A DNA stretch of 64,000 nt from JAWLGZ01 sp041690635 (GCA_041690635.1 JAWLGZ010000004.1:476783-540782), one strand, 5' to 3'. Numbered from the stretch's first letter, positions 44,370-53,222 are shown. Notes: generated from the sequence alone by a model not told the origin. A program made the numbers and translations.

Positions 44370-44756
44370 CTAACTGCCCGCGTCCATCACACGCACGGCA
44401 TAGCGAGAGATGCATTCATCGGCGGTAACGAGAAGCAGGCCCTCCATTTGGGCCTGAGCTATCAACATCCGATCAAAAGGATCACGATGCAGAGGGGGCA
44501 GTAGTCCGGCCGCCTCGCCATGGGCAAGCGTGATCGGCAGTGGGGAAAACTGCTCCTGTTCGATGATTGCGTCCAGGTCTTCGGGGGCGGAAAGCTTCCC
44601 AAGCGCCTGCTTGATGCTGATTTCCCAAGTTGACGCGGCGCTTACGAAGACGTCATTGGCCGGGTTTGCGATGGCTGATTTTGCCTTTGCTCCGAGTGCA
44701 ATCTCATCTCCCAGCCACCAAAGCAGGACGTGGGTGTCGAGCAACAATCGCTTCAA
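44370..44756 (-). CDS. vapC: PIN-domain ribonuclease toxin (VapC family)
   Basis: The 128-residue protein has the PIN layout: LLLDTHVLLWWLGDE (first Asp), WEISIKQALGKL with the Glu, RDPFDRMLIAQAQMEGL (third acid) and LLVTADE (fourth). VapC toxins cut tRNA or rRNA. The gene starts directly after the antitoxin stop, with no gap, so translation is coupled. All expected acidic residues are present, so the toxin is probably functional. Confidence 0.93.
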   Translation of the reverse strand: MKRLLLDTHVLLWWLGDEIALGAKAKSAIANPANDVFVSAASTWEISIKQALGKLSAPEDLDAIIEQEQFSPLPITLAHGEAAGLLPPLHRDPFDRMLIAQAQMEGLLLVTADECISRYAVRVMDAGS

Positions 44757-44990
44757 TCAATCGTCCTCAAAATCACGAATGACCTCTGTGGGCGTCTGAT
44801 CAAAGTCAGCAGCCAGCGTAATCTCTCCCCGGAAACGGCCCGGCGTACGCCTGGTCACCGCACGTTCCACAGGCACCAGTCGAACCAGTGGTGTACCGGA
44901 ACGGGCAATGATCACCTCCTCGCCGGACAGCGCATGCTCCACCAAGCTGGAGAGGCGTGTCTTCGCCTCATGCATGTTGACCTTTTCCAT
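44757..44990 (-). CDS. Phd/YefM-type antitoxin
   Basis: The 77-residue protein begins MEKVNMHEAKTRLSSLVEHAL and continues GEEVIIARSGTPLVRLVPVE, the usual Phd/YefM fold that binds DNA as a dimer. The C-terminal tail (FRGEITLAADFDQTPTEVIRDFE) is the toxin-neutralising part. A strong ribosome binding site GGAGGTGGT sits at the start. It should repress its own operon through the palindrome at 45011-45030. Confidence 0.9.
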   Translation of the reverse strand: MEKVNMHEAKTRLSSLVEHALSGEEVIIARSGTPLVRLVPVERAVTRRTPGRFRGEITLAADFDQTPTEVIRDFEDD

Positions 44991-45010
44991 ACCACCTCCC
45001 CATATACGCT

Positions 45011-45030
45011 ATTAGCTAAATTTAGCTAAT
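45011..45030 (-). promoter_or_regulatory. 20-base perfect palindrome, operator of the vapC antitoxin-toxin operon
   Basis: ATTAGCTAAA-TTTAGCTAAT reads the same on both strands over 20 bases and contains two direct TTAGCTAA half-sites. It lies 20 bases upstream of the antitoxin ATG. A weak -10-like TAAATT overlaps it, with TTTACG 17 bases further upstream. The placement is as expected for antitoxin autoregulation. Confidence 0.65.
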
Positions 45031-45160
45031 CGGTGCTGGTACGTAAAGTGTGGCTGGGGACAGCCCTCGTGCGGCAGTAGCCAAAGCCGGGTCCCAGTTG
45101 TGCCGGAGAGGACAACCCCTCCTGGGAATAATCCTCGGTGAACGGCTGGATACGGGTTAA

Positions 45161-45323
45161 TTAAACCTAGAAACCGCAGTTGACCGCTTCGTGGATTCTG
45201 TAAGTACGGAGAGATGCGAACGTTTATGGCTTTGACGGGCTTCACCGAATGGGTGAAGGCGCTACGCACCCGATTGCACGGCTTGCGCGCTCGGGCGCGT
45301 CCAACTGCGGTTTCCAGGTTAAA
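45161..45323. repeat. Second MITE-like element, about 163 bases
   Basis: The left end TTAAACCTAGAAACCGCAGTTG (starting 45161) faces the right end, reverse-complemented TTAACCTGGAAACCGCAGTTG (45303-45323). They differ by one insertion and one substitution. Like the element at 41079 it begins with TTAA, but the ends are otherwise unrelated. The inside (for example CACCGAATGGGTGAAGGCG) codes for nothing visible. The following stretch to about 45680 has no gene that I can support. Confidence 0.7.
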
Positions 45324-45684
45324 GGGACTTTGTCGCGCCGGGGACGGCTCTTCTACGCATCATCATTCAGCACCTTAGGCGCCCGGCCCTCCGGAGGGAG
45401 GTGGCGAAGCCGCTGTGGAGCATTCGTTTGTAGGGGTAATTCTACACCGCTCAGCCGCCCCGGCAGCAGTAGCTACCCAAGGGCTTTATGGGCTCATGGC
45501 TCAAGGATGGGCACAGGAGCGGCCGATAACGATTCGGACCGGCCTGCGGCAGTCGCTCAGTGTCGGCATTTGCCTTTTGAATCAGCCGGATTCTGGCGCG
45601 GCGGGAAGGCATTCGTGCACGTTACCGCCGGGGCGGTTCCCCCTCTCGCCTTCCTTTTTGTTTCGGGCACTTTTTCGGACGCCC

Positions 45685-45716
45685 AAAAAAGAAAAGAGGG
45701 GCCGAAGCCCCTCTTT
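45685..45716 (-). terminator. Rho-independent terminator of the secreted protein gene
   Basis: On the minus strand: a hairpin AAGAGGGGC-TTCG-GCCCCTCTT is followed by TTCTTTTTT. It begins 45 bases after the stop of the gene at 45761-47425. A UUCG tetraloop with a GC stem and U-run is a classic intrinsic terminator. Confidence 0.85.
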
Positions 45717-45760
45717 CCTATCCCTCGCTCTTGCGAGCGTTGGATTACCCCAGCCGACTA

Positions 45761-47425
45761 TTAGTCCTTATAGCGGGTGTGGGGGATAGACTCACCCATG
45801 GCCGCCGGACCAATCGACGCGCGGATGGCCGCGAAGCCGATAGCCGGAACACCACTGATGGTTTCACCGCCGGTGGTGATGAGGCCGGTCGCATCAGAGG
45901 TGATCTCCTGCAGCGGCTCCGGAGCAACACCGGCGTTAGCCAGCTTGTACATGCTGTCGAACGTCGCCTTCATCCAGCCCTGGTCCCATCCGGACTCCAG
46001 GTTGACGCTGAAGACGTTTTCGCTCGGAGTACCCAGCACGGAGGTGGTAGAACCGCCCGCCTCCCGGAAGGAGAGGACGTTCACCTCACGGGTCATGCGG
46101 TGGGCGGTCGGCTCGGTCTGGAGGACCGGCGAGAAGCCAGGGTTACCCGCCGCAGCCGTGTAAACCTGCTCTTCACGGTCGTAGTAGACGAAGGTGAACT
46201 CGACGTCGCTACCGGTGAAACCTGCACTCTTCAGGTCATCCAAGCTCACCACGGTGTTGTCGGTGGTGGCGCCGCCCACCACGGAGGTGTACGGGCACAT
46301 TGCGGTGACGGTGTTTTCACCCACCTTGCAGTTGTTTTCGGTGTAGGCCTTGCTGTTCCAGATGGCGTGCTTCTTCATCGGGAAGGTGACGACCCAGTCG
46401 GTAGCGCCATCGACCTCCGTCTGCACGAAGAAGTCGTTGGAGATCCCGGTGGCGGCCAGCACGTGGGCCATCGGCATCGGATTCTTGCCACTGGAGATCT
46501 TGTAAGTCTTCCCATCGATGGAGACCGGATCTTCCTCGCCCGGGTCATTGCCGAAAGCATGCCAGGTCACGGGGGTTACCGTGCCGTCCGCAGCGGGGAC
46601 ACGCGAGTAGCTGACGTCACCGGAGGCCAGCGACGGCAGCAGGTAGTTGGCCTCGTCGTCGGAGCGGTAGTGCTGCGCCGTGTCTGAGTAATCCGCGATG
46701 ATGGCCGGGTCGGCAACGTAGGCGGCACCGTTATTGGCGTTCAGCAGGATGGAGTAACCGGTCAGGCCGCCAGTGGGGGCCAGCATGCCGCGGTTCGGAT
46801 CGCTACCATGGTCAGCAGGCAGGAAGCCCTTCTTGGTGTCATCGCTCCCGTCCTTGTCCCAGGCGCTGGTCACCACGGAGCAATCCTTCGGCTTGCCGTC
46901 GGAGCCGTGCTTCAGACCGGTGACAATCTTGCCGGGGCCATCGGAGGTCATATCGGTAGGATCGACGTAAGCGGCCGGATCGACGTTACCCATCTCGATC
47001 ACCTCGACATAACCCTCAAGGGTGTCGTCAGTGCTCACGTCGTCATAGAGGTCCATGAAGTCGACACCCGACTGCACCTGGGCAACGCTCGGGTAGACAC
47101 AGGTGTTGTCGGAGGTGGTGAGACGGGCCACGCCGGTCCCGGCGTTCTTGGTGACGACCGAGGTCCACTGATCGTACGGCGACATGTAGACGTTGAAGTC
47201 GAGCACGTCGTTGGAGTTGCGGGACTCACGGAAGCGCACCTTCACCACCTTGTAGTCGCTGGTGGTGTTGGTGATCGAGAACTGGCTAGCGAAGCCGTTG
47301 TTGACGTTGTAGTACGGGAAGATGAGGACCTGACCCGTACCATCATCACTCAGGTGGACAGCGTGTGCGCTGGTGGCAGCCGTGGCAGCCAGTACAGCGG
47401 CGGCGATCTTGTGCTTAGTAAACAC
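45761..47425 (-). CDS. Secreted protein of unknown function with alternating beta-rich and Asp-rich segments
   Basis: The 554-residue protein has a signal peptide (KHKIAAAVLAATAATSAHA). The mature part opens VHLSDDGTGQVLIFPYYNVNNGFASQFSITNTT, a beta-strand-rich start also seen in several proteobacterial secreted proteins of unknown role. There are four to six cysteines in exported positions (DNTCVYP, KDCSVV, NNCKVGEN, TAMCPYT), likely disulfide pairs, and many Asp/Gly turns. GTG 47425 is preceded by AAAGGAG with 9-base spacing. It has its own terminator. No membrane anchor or sorting motif is evident. It is a candidate surface or T2SS-exported protein, given the T2SS genes nearby, but that is inference. 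Confidence 0.8.
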   Translation of the reverse strand: MFTKHKIAAAVLAATAATSAHAVHLSDDGTGQVLIFPYYNVNNGFASQFSITNTTSDYKVVKVRFRESRNSNDVLDFNVYMSPYDQWTSVVTKNAGTGVARLTTSDNTCVYPSVAQVQSGVDFMDLYDDVSTDDTLEGYVEVIEMGNVDPAAYVDPTDMTSDGPGKIVTGLKHGSDGKPKDCSVVTSAWDKDGSDDTKKGFLPADHGSDPNRGMLAPTGGLTGYSILLNANNGAAYVADPAIIADYSDTAQHYRSDDEANYLLPSLASGDVSYSRVPAADGTVTPVTWHAFGNDPGEEDPVSIDGKTYKISSGKNPMPMAHVLAATGISNDFFVQTEVDGATDWVVTFPMKKHAIWNSKAYTENNCKVGENTVTAMCPYTSVVGGATTDNTVVSLDDLKSAGFTGSDVEFTFVYYDREEQVYTAAAGNPGFSPVLQTEPTAHRMTREVNVLSFREAGGSTTSVLGTPSENVFSVNLESGWDQGWMKATFDSMYKLANAGVAPEPLQEITSDATGLITTGGETISGVPAIGFAAIRASIGPAAMGESIPHTRYKD

Positions 47426-47442
47426 TATGGTGTTCTCCTTTA

Positions 47443-47456
47443 TTGTGTTAACACAA
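47443..47456. promoter_or_regulatory. Palindrome in the leader of the secreted protein gene
   Basis: TTGTGTTAACACAA is a perfect 14-base palindrome 17 bases upstream of the GTG start and just in front of the AAAGGAG ribosome binding site. It could be an operator or a translation-control hairpin. The rest of the gap up to 47820 holds no gene; promoter boxes were not clear. Confidence 0.4.
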
Positions 47457-47820
47457 AGGTACAGTCGACCAAAAAAGCCATTACCGAGGCGGTGGCTGCG
47501 ATAACAACCTTATGCCTTGGCTGGTGTTGCACACCTTACCTATATCATTCAAGGATGACAAGGTGGCTGAGAACCGGAGGTTGCTGCAGCACCCGAGCAG
47601 GCCGGAATGGATCTCCCCCTACCCATAAGCCCGTTTTCTCAGCCGAAGGCAGGATAGCATATTGTTTATGGTAGACAAGAGATATTTCTTACGGTTCAGA
47701 CGGCTATCATCAGTTTGTAGATAGCGTTCACAATTTCGCTCTCCAAATGGGGTTCCGGATAAGGATTTGCCCCGGCCTCCGACCACCACCACTCGGGTTG
47801 CTCTGCTGGCGTGCCCCGGG

Positions 47821-48246
47821 TTATCTGGTGGGGACGTGCCACCACTGGCCGCCCGCTTCGGGTTGAATCCAGACCTCCTCCACCGTCACCGGCACCGGGA
47901 CGGGGCCTTTGAGGTGACGGCTTGTCAGCTCGATATCGAGGTCGATGCTGGCCACACAGCGCTGTCCTTCGCAGTTCACAGCGCGCACGGCCGCACCCTT
48001 CCAAAGTCCCACACCGCGGATGGTGCGGCTGTAGGCGGACAGTTGATGGGCGGCGCGGTAGCCGGGGGAGAGGTATTCATAGGCGTTCTCGACGCGGCCG
48101 TCGATCAGCAGGTTCCAGCGTTCCAGAGCGCGCGCCTCGACAATCTGCTCCGGGGTGCGGCTGTCCGGGATGCTGGCGCAGCCGGGGAGCAGAAATGCGG
48201 CCCACAGGAGGGCGGAAAGGAGTGCGAATGGCGTTTTTCTCGGCAT
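47821..48246 (-). CDS. Small lipoprotein, function unknown
   Basis: The 141-residue protein begins with a lipoprotein signal (LLSALLWAAFLLPGCAS; lipobox LPGC), so the mature N-terminus is the lipid-modified Cys. The rest has mixed helix and strand, including EARALERWNLLIDGRVENAYEYLSPGYRAAH, which looks like the NTF2-like or YxeF-type cystatin cone seen in small periplasmic proteins, then VEEVWIQPEAGGQWWHVP at the end. ATG 48246 is chosen because it gives the signal peptide. Longer frames would begin in the repeat array. Confidence 0.75.
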   Translation of the reverse strand: MPRKTPFALLSALLWAAFLLPGCASIPDSRTPEQIVEARALERWNLLIDGRVENAYEYLSPGYRAAHQLSAYSRTIRGVGLWKGAAVRAVNCEGQRCVASIDLDIELTSRHLKGPVPVPVTVEEVWIQPEAGGQWWHVPTR

Positions 48247-48437
48247 GGTTCGGTACACCTTCATCTCTGTACGAATGGATAGTGCTCGCCGGGCGAGCCC
48301 GGCGCGGGGGTGGATTTTCCGGAAGGCGGGGGCTGGTGGCAAGCCCCCTTTTGGGTGAAAGCCGGGATGGTGATGGAAACAACCGTCTTGCGGTGGCTGT
48401 TGCTCTGGTGCTCTGGTGCTCTGGTGCTCCTGGGCAA

Positions 48438-49034
48438 CCCATCCCCATCCTGTCCTTCCCCTTGAAGGGGAAGGGACCTGCTGATTCGGCCTCTGTGCTG
48501 CCTGGCGGCTGGTGCTCCTTTCTTGACCCATCCCCATCCTGTCCTTCCCCTTGAAGGGGAAGGGACCTGCTGATTCGGTCGCTGTGCTGCCGACGGATGG
48601 TGTTCCTTTCTTGACCCATCCCCATCCTGTCCTTCCCCTTGAAGGGGAAGGGACCTGCTGATTCGGCCTCTGTGCTGTCCGGTGGCTGGTGTTCCTTCTT
48701 GACCCATCCCCATCCTGTCCTTCCCCTTGAAGGGGAAGGGACCTGCTGATTCGGCCTCTGTGCTGTCCGGTGGCTGGTGTTCCTTCTTGACCCANNNNNN
48801 NNNNNNNNNNNNNNNNNNNNNNNNNNNNNNNNNNNNNNNNNNNNNNNNNNNNNNNNNNNNNNNNNNNNNNNNNNNNNNNNNNNNNNNNNNNNNNTCCCCA
48901 TCCTGTCCTTCCCCTTGAAGGGGAAGGGACCTGCTAATTCGGTCTCTGTACTGCTTGTAGGGTATGCGCTCTGCCCATGGCGAAAAACCTCATGCGGCTG
49001 CATTGGTAAGGTTCACGCTGCGTGAACCGTACAC
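48438..49034. repeat. Dispersed palindromic repeat, locus 2: 88-base tandem array broken by a gap
   Basis: The segment CCCATCCCCATCCTGTCC with core CCTTCCCCTT-G-AAGGGGAAGG restarts at 48438, 48527, 48615, 48703 and 48791, a period of 88-89 bases. Each unit ends with CTGATTCGGCC(T/G)CTGTGCTG and CGGCTGGTG-type tail. After the gap at 48795-48894 a further partial unit leads into GGTTCACGCTGCGTGAACC and GTACACTAG, an inverted version of the locus 1 end. Copy number here is unreliable because of the gap. Confidence 0.85.
48795..48894. other. Assembly gap of 100 N
   Basis: Exactly 100 undetermined bases lie inside the tandem array, a size typically assigned to gaps of unknown length. The array probably contains more units than shown, so true distances between the flanking genes are uncertain. 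Confidence 0.95.
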
Positions 49035-49253
49035 TAGAGCACCGAACAGCTAAACCGAGCGTTGCTTAATCGTTTTGCTCCGCAGGAGCGATGTCCACGG
49101 AAGGACGAATCCCGCGCGCGCATGGATGCGCAGGAGCAGCCCGGCCCTCCGGGCGAAGAGCGGCAAAGCCGCTTCAGCCCTCGTTTGATCCCGTGGGCCC
49201 ATTCGCCCGCGGGGGCGGGCTCCTACGGCTGGCCCATTTATCTGTTCGGTGCT

Positions 49254-51422
49254 CTAGAAGGCACCTTCCAGGCCCTTCATGCGGGTGCGGAAATCGGCAG
49301 TGACGCGCCGTGCGTCCTCGGGGTTGAGGACCACCCGCGGGGTGAGGATGACCACCAGCTCGGTGCGCCCGTTCGAGCGGCTCTTCTGCCCGAACAGAAA
49401 ACCCAGCCCCGGGAGTTTGTGGAGGCCGGGCAGCCCGCCGGAGGAGTTGGCGGTACGGTCCTTGATCAACCCCCCCAGCACCACGGCCTGGCCGTTCTGT
49501 ACCGCGACCGAGCTGGAGATGCGGCGGGTGGTGATGGTGGGCGAATCGAGGTTGGAGGTGCGGGTGGCGGAGACGTCGCTCACCTCCTGGTTCACGTCGA
49601 TGGTCACCAGACCGCCCGGCGTCACGCGCGGTGTCACCTCCAGCACGATACCGGTGTCCCGATACTGGATGGTGTTGATGACCCGGTCGGTCTCGGTGAG
49701 GGTGGTCTGCTGCTGCTGGGTGGCGATGGGTACCTGGTCGCCCACCTGGATGCGGGCGGTGCGGTTGTCGAGCACCATCACCGACGGCGAGGAGAGCACC
49801 TCGACCAGCGAATCCTCCGCCAGGGCGCTGAAGACCGCCCGCATGTCGCTGGCGTTGCTGATCACCGAATAGTTGAAGCCGGGGAAGATGCTGCCGAGGC
49901 CGGAGCTGGCGGCGGAATCCAGGGTGCCGTCCCAGCTCCCGGTGGCGGAATTGTTGCCCGGGTTGTGCTGGAAAAACCACTGCAGGCCGTACTTCAGGTC
50001 CCCCTGCAGCTCCACCTCGATGATGGTGGCCTCGATCATGACCTGGAGCGGGAGGATGTCGAGTTCGGAGAGCGCCTTCAGGATCTTGCGATACTCGCGT
50101 GGGGTGGCGGTGACCAGCAGCGAGTTGCGGGTGGCGTCGGCGACGATGCGAATGCCCTCTGCGGCAGCACTGCCCGCCCTGCTACCTGCACTCCCGCCGG
50201 AGGTGCGTACCGCCGGCGCGCCCGGGCTCTTCCCCTCGGACGAACCGGCGCCCGCGGTCTCACTCAGCGTGACCGGGCGCTCTCCGGGTGCGATCCTGGG
50301 GCCGGTGTCGGCGCCTACCGTGGCGGCGGCACCATCGAAGAGATGGCTGAGCAGATCGGCAAGACCGGCCGCCTCCCCGCTCTTGACCCGGTAGACGAAC
50401 AGTTGGCGCTCGTCACCGCCGGTGCCGGTCTCTATGTCGTCGAGCCGCTCCACCCACTGGCCGACGGTCTCCAGGTATTCGGGCTGGGGGGTGACCACAA
50501 GCAGGCCGTTGGCGGACTCGATGGCGGCGATGCGGAACAGCCCCTGCAGGGCCGTGCCCTTGTCCTGCTCACCCAGAAGGGTCCGCAGCTTGGCCTCGAC
50601 CTCGACCGCCTTGGCGTGGGCGAGCGGGAAGAAACCAACCGACAGCCCCTTCACCCAGTCCACGTCGAAGACGTCGATGGTGTCGAGCAGATGGGTCAGC
50701 TCACTTCCGCTGCCGGCCAGCACCAGCAGATTGCGCAGGGCGTCAACGCGGATGATGCTCCCCTGCGCGGCGATGGGGGTGAGGATCTCCGCCATTTCGG
50801 CGGCGGAGATATAGGACAGCGGCACAATACGCAGGGAGTGGCCGGCGGGGAGCGGCGTGCGGCCATCGCCAAGCTGGGCCGACAGGTGGCCCCGCGCAGC
50901 CTTGCCCAGCGGCAGGATGTGGTGGGTATTGTCGGTCGTGATCTGGGTGAAACCGTTCATGCGCAGCACGGTTTCGAGGGCAGGCAGGAGGTCGGCGGCC
51001 TTTAACGGCTCGGTGGTCTGGACGGTGACGGCGCCCTGCACCGCCGGGTCGACGACATAGTTCAGTCCCAGCATGTCACCGAGAATGACCTTGACCACTT
51101 CCCGCAGATCCGAGTTCTGGAAGTTCAGGGTGAACTCGCCGTTGGCTTCTGCGACCGGCTTCGAGCGTCCACCGGGCTCTCCGACAAAACGGCCGGTGCC
51201 TTTGTAGATCCGTTGCTCGCGCTCGGCAACCTCGCTTGCCGCTGCCTCGGCGGTCTCCGGCTCCAAAGCGGTCTCTTCCGGCTGTTCCTCCACTGGGTCG
51301 GCGGCGGCCACGTGCGGCCAGTTGGCCGTATCCGGCCGCTCCTGCAGGCCGCTGCATCCGCCGACCAATGCAAGCACCAGCACCAGAGCCGGCTTGAGGC
51401 CCTTTCTGTTGTTTCTGTACAT
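49254..51422 (-). CDS. gspD: T2SS outer-membrane secretin, lipoprotein type
   Basis: The 722-residue protein starts with a lipobox-bearing signal (LVLALVGGCSG), so it may be anchored by a lipid, in contrast to most GspD proteins, which rely on a separate pilotin. Domains in order: N0 from about residue 95 (FTLNFQNSDLREVVKVILGDML), N1/N2 (IVPLSYISAAEMAEILTPI; VGFFPLAHAKAVEVEAKL), N3 interrupted by a Gly/Ser-rich insert near 385-425, then the secretin barrel (VEVLSSPSVMVLDNRTARIQVGDQVPI). The C-terminus lacks a long S domain. It forms the multimeric pore for folded exoproteins. A repeat array lies between gspD and the rest of the operon. Confidence 0.93.
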   Translation of the reverse strand: MYRNNRKGLKPALVLVLALVGGCSGLQERPDTANWPHVAAADPVEEQPEETALEPETAEAAASEVAEREQRIYKGTGRFVGEPGGRSKPVAEANGEFTLNFQNSDLREVVKVILGDMLGLNYVVDPAVQGAVTVQTTEPLKAADLLPALETVLRMNGFTQITTDNTHHILPLGKAARGHLSAQLGDGRTPLPAGHSLRIVPLSYISAAEMAEILTPIAAQGSIIRVDALRNLLVLAGSGSELTHLLDTIDVFDVDWVKGLSVGFFPLAHAKAVEVEAKLRTLLGEQDKGTALQGLFRIAAIESANGLLVVTPQPEYLETVGQWVERLDDIETGTGGDERQLFVYRVKSGEAAGLADLLSHLFDGAAATVGADTGPRIAPGERPVTLSETAGAGSSEGKSPGAPAVRTSGGSAGSRAGSAAAEGIRIVADATRNSLLVTATPREYRKILKALSELDILPLQVMIEATIIEVELQGDLKYGLQWFFQHNPGNNSATGSWDGTLDSAASSGLGSIFPGFNYSVISNASDMRAVFSALAEDSLVEVLSSPSVMVLDNRTARIQVGDQVPIATQQQQTTLTETDRVINTIQYRDTGIVLEVTPRVTPGGLVTIDVNQEVSDVSATRTSNLDSPTITTRRISSSVAVQNGQAVVLGGLIKDRTANSSGGLPGLHKLPGLGFLFGQKSRSNGRTELVVILTPRVVLNPEDARRVTADFRTRMKGLEGAF

Positions 51423-51524
51423 CGAGTTACTTCACCCCGTGGTTTTGTTGCTTTCCGCCCGCCCCAAAAATAACTCTTTCCGATTTTCTCACCCCGGCTC
51501 GAAACAGGCCGTTGGTGGGTCGCT

Positions 51525-52080
51525 AGTGTACTGTTTCACTCTTAATGAGACATGCCCGGAGCCCGGCACAACCGTCTTGTGGCGGCTGGTGCTCCTCGGT
51601 GACCCATCCCCTTCCTGTCCTTCCCCTTGAAGGGGAAGGGACCTGCTGATTCGGCGTCTTTGCTGCCTGGCGGCTGGTGTTCCTTCTTGACCCATCCCCA
51701 TCCTGTCCTTCCCCTTGAAGGGGAAGGGACCTGCTGATTCGGCCTCTGTGCTGCCTGGCGGCTGGTGTTCCTTCTTGACCCATCCCCTTCCTGTCCTTCC
51801 CCTTGAAGGGGAAGGGACCTGCTAATTCGGCCTCTGTACTGCTTGTAAGGTATGTGCTCTGCCCATGAACGAAAACCCTGCTGGCCTTGGAGCCACAACG
51901 AAGCGTGGTTAGCAAGTTCCTTCCCCTTCAAGGGGAAGGGACCTGCTGATTCGGCCTCTGTACTGCTTGTAAGGTATGTGCTCTGCTCATGAACGAAAAC
52001 CCTGCTGGCCTTGGAGCCACAACAAAGCGTGGTTAGCAAGTTCCTTCCCCTTCAAGGGGAAGGACAGGATGGGGATGGGT
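51525..52080. repeat. Dispersed palindromic repeat, locus 3: 88-base then 124-base units
   Basis: The left end is AGTGTACTGTTTCACTCTTA at 51525. Core-bearing units start at 51603, 51691 and 51779 (period 88). The array then switches to a longer unit that includes GCTGGCCTTGGAGCCACAAC and GTGGTTAGCAAG, repeating after 124 bases (inner copies near 51900 and 52024). The end at 52080 reads AAGGACAGGATGGGGATGGG, as in locus 1. The array separates gspD from the gspC/N-like gene on the same strand. Confidence 0.85.
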
Positions 52081-52122
52081 TCAATTCCCGCACAATGCAC
52101 GCCACCGCCGCGTCCGTTCGCG

Positions 52123-52653
52123 CTATTTCTGTTTCCGCACCGGCTTGCCAGCGGCCGGCGCCTGCTCCGGGAAGGTTCTCAGATTGAACACTTCGGTTCG
52201 CTGGTCCCGAGCGAAGAGTACCCGGTCGGGCTCTATCTCGGCCACCCGCCAGCCCTGGTATTCATCACCGACGGCCAGTTTGCGACTCTCACCTTCGGGC
52301 GACCTGATCAGGGCATGCCAGCCCTCCGCAGTGGCCACGATACCGAACAACTCCAACACCAGGTCGACCTTGGCCGGTGGGGCTTTCTCCACGACCACCT
52401 CCGGCTTTTGGATGGGTCGGCGGCCGATGATAAACAGCGGGCGCTCCGTCACCACGCTGTATGCCTCGACGGGTTCCGGGCCTGCCGGCGGCAGCGTCCC
52501 CCCGGTGATGCCCGCCGACGGATTCCCCGATGTGGTCGCGCGCGGCTGGAGGTAGTCGGCCACGGCGGACTCCCGGCTCCAGCCGAGCCACTGCAGAAGC
52601 AGAATCAGGGTGAGCAGGAGTGGGAGCAACCAGATAGCTTTACGCGTGATCAT
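52123..52653 (-). CDS. T2SS assembly protein C/N-like (inner membrane, HR-like domain)
   Basis: The 176-residue protein has one N-terminal span (AIWLLPLLLTLILLLQWL). A Pro/Gly linker follows, then LVLELFGIVATAEGWHALIRSPEGESRKLAVGDEYQGWRVAEIEPDRVLF, the beta-barrel HR domain known in GspC and in short GspN-type proteins of some proteobacteria. GspC would link inner-membrane components to the secretin N0 domain. It lacks a PDZ domain, so it is shorter than enteric GspC. Its start overlaps gspM by 4 bases. Confidence 0.78.
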   Translation of the reverse strand: MITRKAIWLLPLLLTLILLLQWLGWSRESAVADYLQPRATTSGNPSAGITGGTLPPAGPEPVEAYSVVTERPLFIIGRRPIQKPEVVVEKAPPAKVDLVLELFGIVATAEGWHALIRSPEGESRKLAVGDEYQGWRVAEIEPDRVLFARDQRTEVFNLRTFPEQAPAAGKPVRKQK

Positions 52654-53222
52654 GCACCGTCCCTGACCAGCATGTAACCGGAGAGGTCGAACTGGATTTC
52701 GAGCATGGCCTGGGCCGCCCCCCTGCCGGGGTTCCCGCGAATGGTGAGATTGTCCAGAAACAGCACCGGCTCGCCGGTCTCCACCTGGTGAATCAGTTTG
52801 AGCAACGCCTCCATTTCCCCACTCATCTTGACCCGATTCACCATCAGTTGCAGCGGCGACTCGGAAGGTGGCGTGATGATCTGCGCGCTGGCAAGTGTAC
52901 CGCCGGCCTCTTCAATCAGCCGTTTTGAGAGCTGCTGCAGATTGGCTCCGGCCAGCCCCAGCGTCTGGCCCTGAATGTAGGGACGCGTGCTCCCGGTGCG
53001 TGCCTGCTGGTCCGCGAGCGCCTCTTCGATGGCGGATCTGCTGGCCAGTTTCTCCTCGAAGCGACCCAGGTTATCGGCCCAACCCGCCGCCGTTTGCCGG
53101 TACTCCTGCATCTTGGCCCGCCAGGGCAGCCCGATCAGCAGCACCAGAGTGAGCAGCAGCAGTAGGGCGAGTCCCGCCGCCGCCAGACAGTGGCGGCGCG
53201 CGCCAGGGAGTTTACTCACCAT
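52650..53222 (-). CDS. gspM: T2SS inner-membrane platform protein M
   Basis: The 190-residue protein has one span near the N-terminus (CLAAAGLALLLLLTLVLLIGL). A helical coiled region (residues 35-85) follows, then a ferredoxin-like end (GTLASAQIITPPSESPLQLMVNRVKMSGEMEALLKLIHQVETGEPVLFLDNLTI), matching the GspMb type. It binds GspL and stabilises the cytoplasmic ATPase complex. It overlaps gspL by 11 bases and the C/N-like gene by 4. Confidence 0.85.
   Translation of the reverse strand: MVSKLPGARRHCLAAAGLALLLLLTLVLLIGLPWRAKMQEYRQTAAGWADNLGRFEEKLASRSAIEEALADQQARTGSTRPYIQGQTLGLAGANLQQLSKRLIEEAGGTLASAQIITPPSESPLQLMVNRVKMSGEMEALLKLIHQVETGEPVLFLDNLTIRGNPGRGAAQAMLEIQFDLSGYMLVRDGA

Noticed and set aside
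45731..47674. Long plus-strand frames opposite the secreted protein
   Set aside because: They mirror the minus-strand gene, which has a signal peptide, a ribosome binding site and a terminator.
48438..48794. Possible CRISPR array
   Set aside because: There are no short unique spacers; whole 88-base units are near identical and no cas genes are nearby.
48077..49003. A frame across the repeat array that encodes PNQQVPSPSRG-type repeats
   Set aside because: It is read-through of non-coding units and crosses the N gap; the true lipoprotein start is at 48246.
49062..51005. A 647-codon open frame on the plus strand
   Set aside because: It lies antisense to gspD and has the low-complexity Gly/Arg/Ala composition of a shadow frame; gspD has complete secretin domains.
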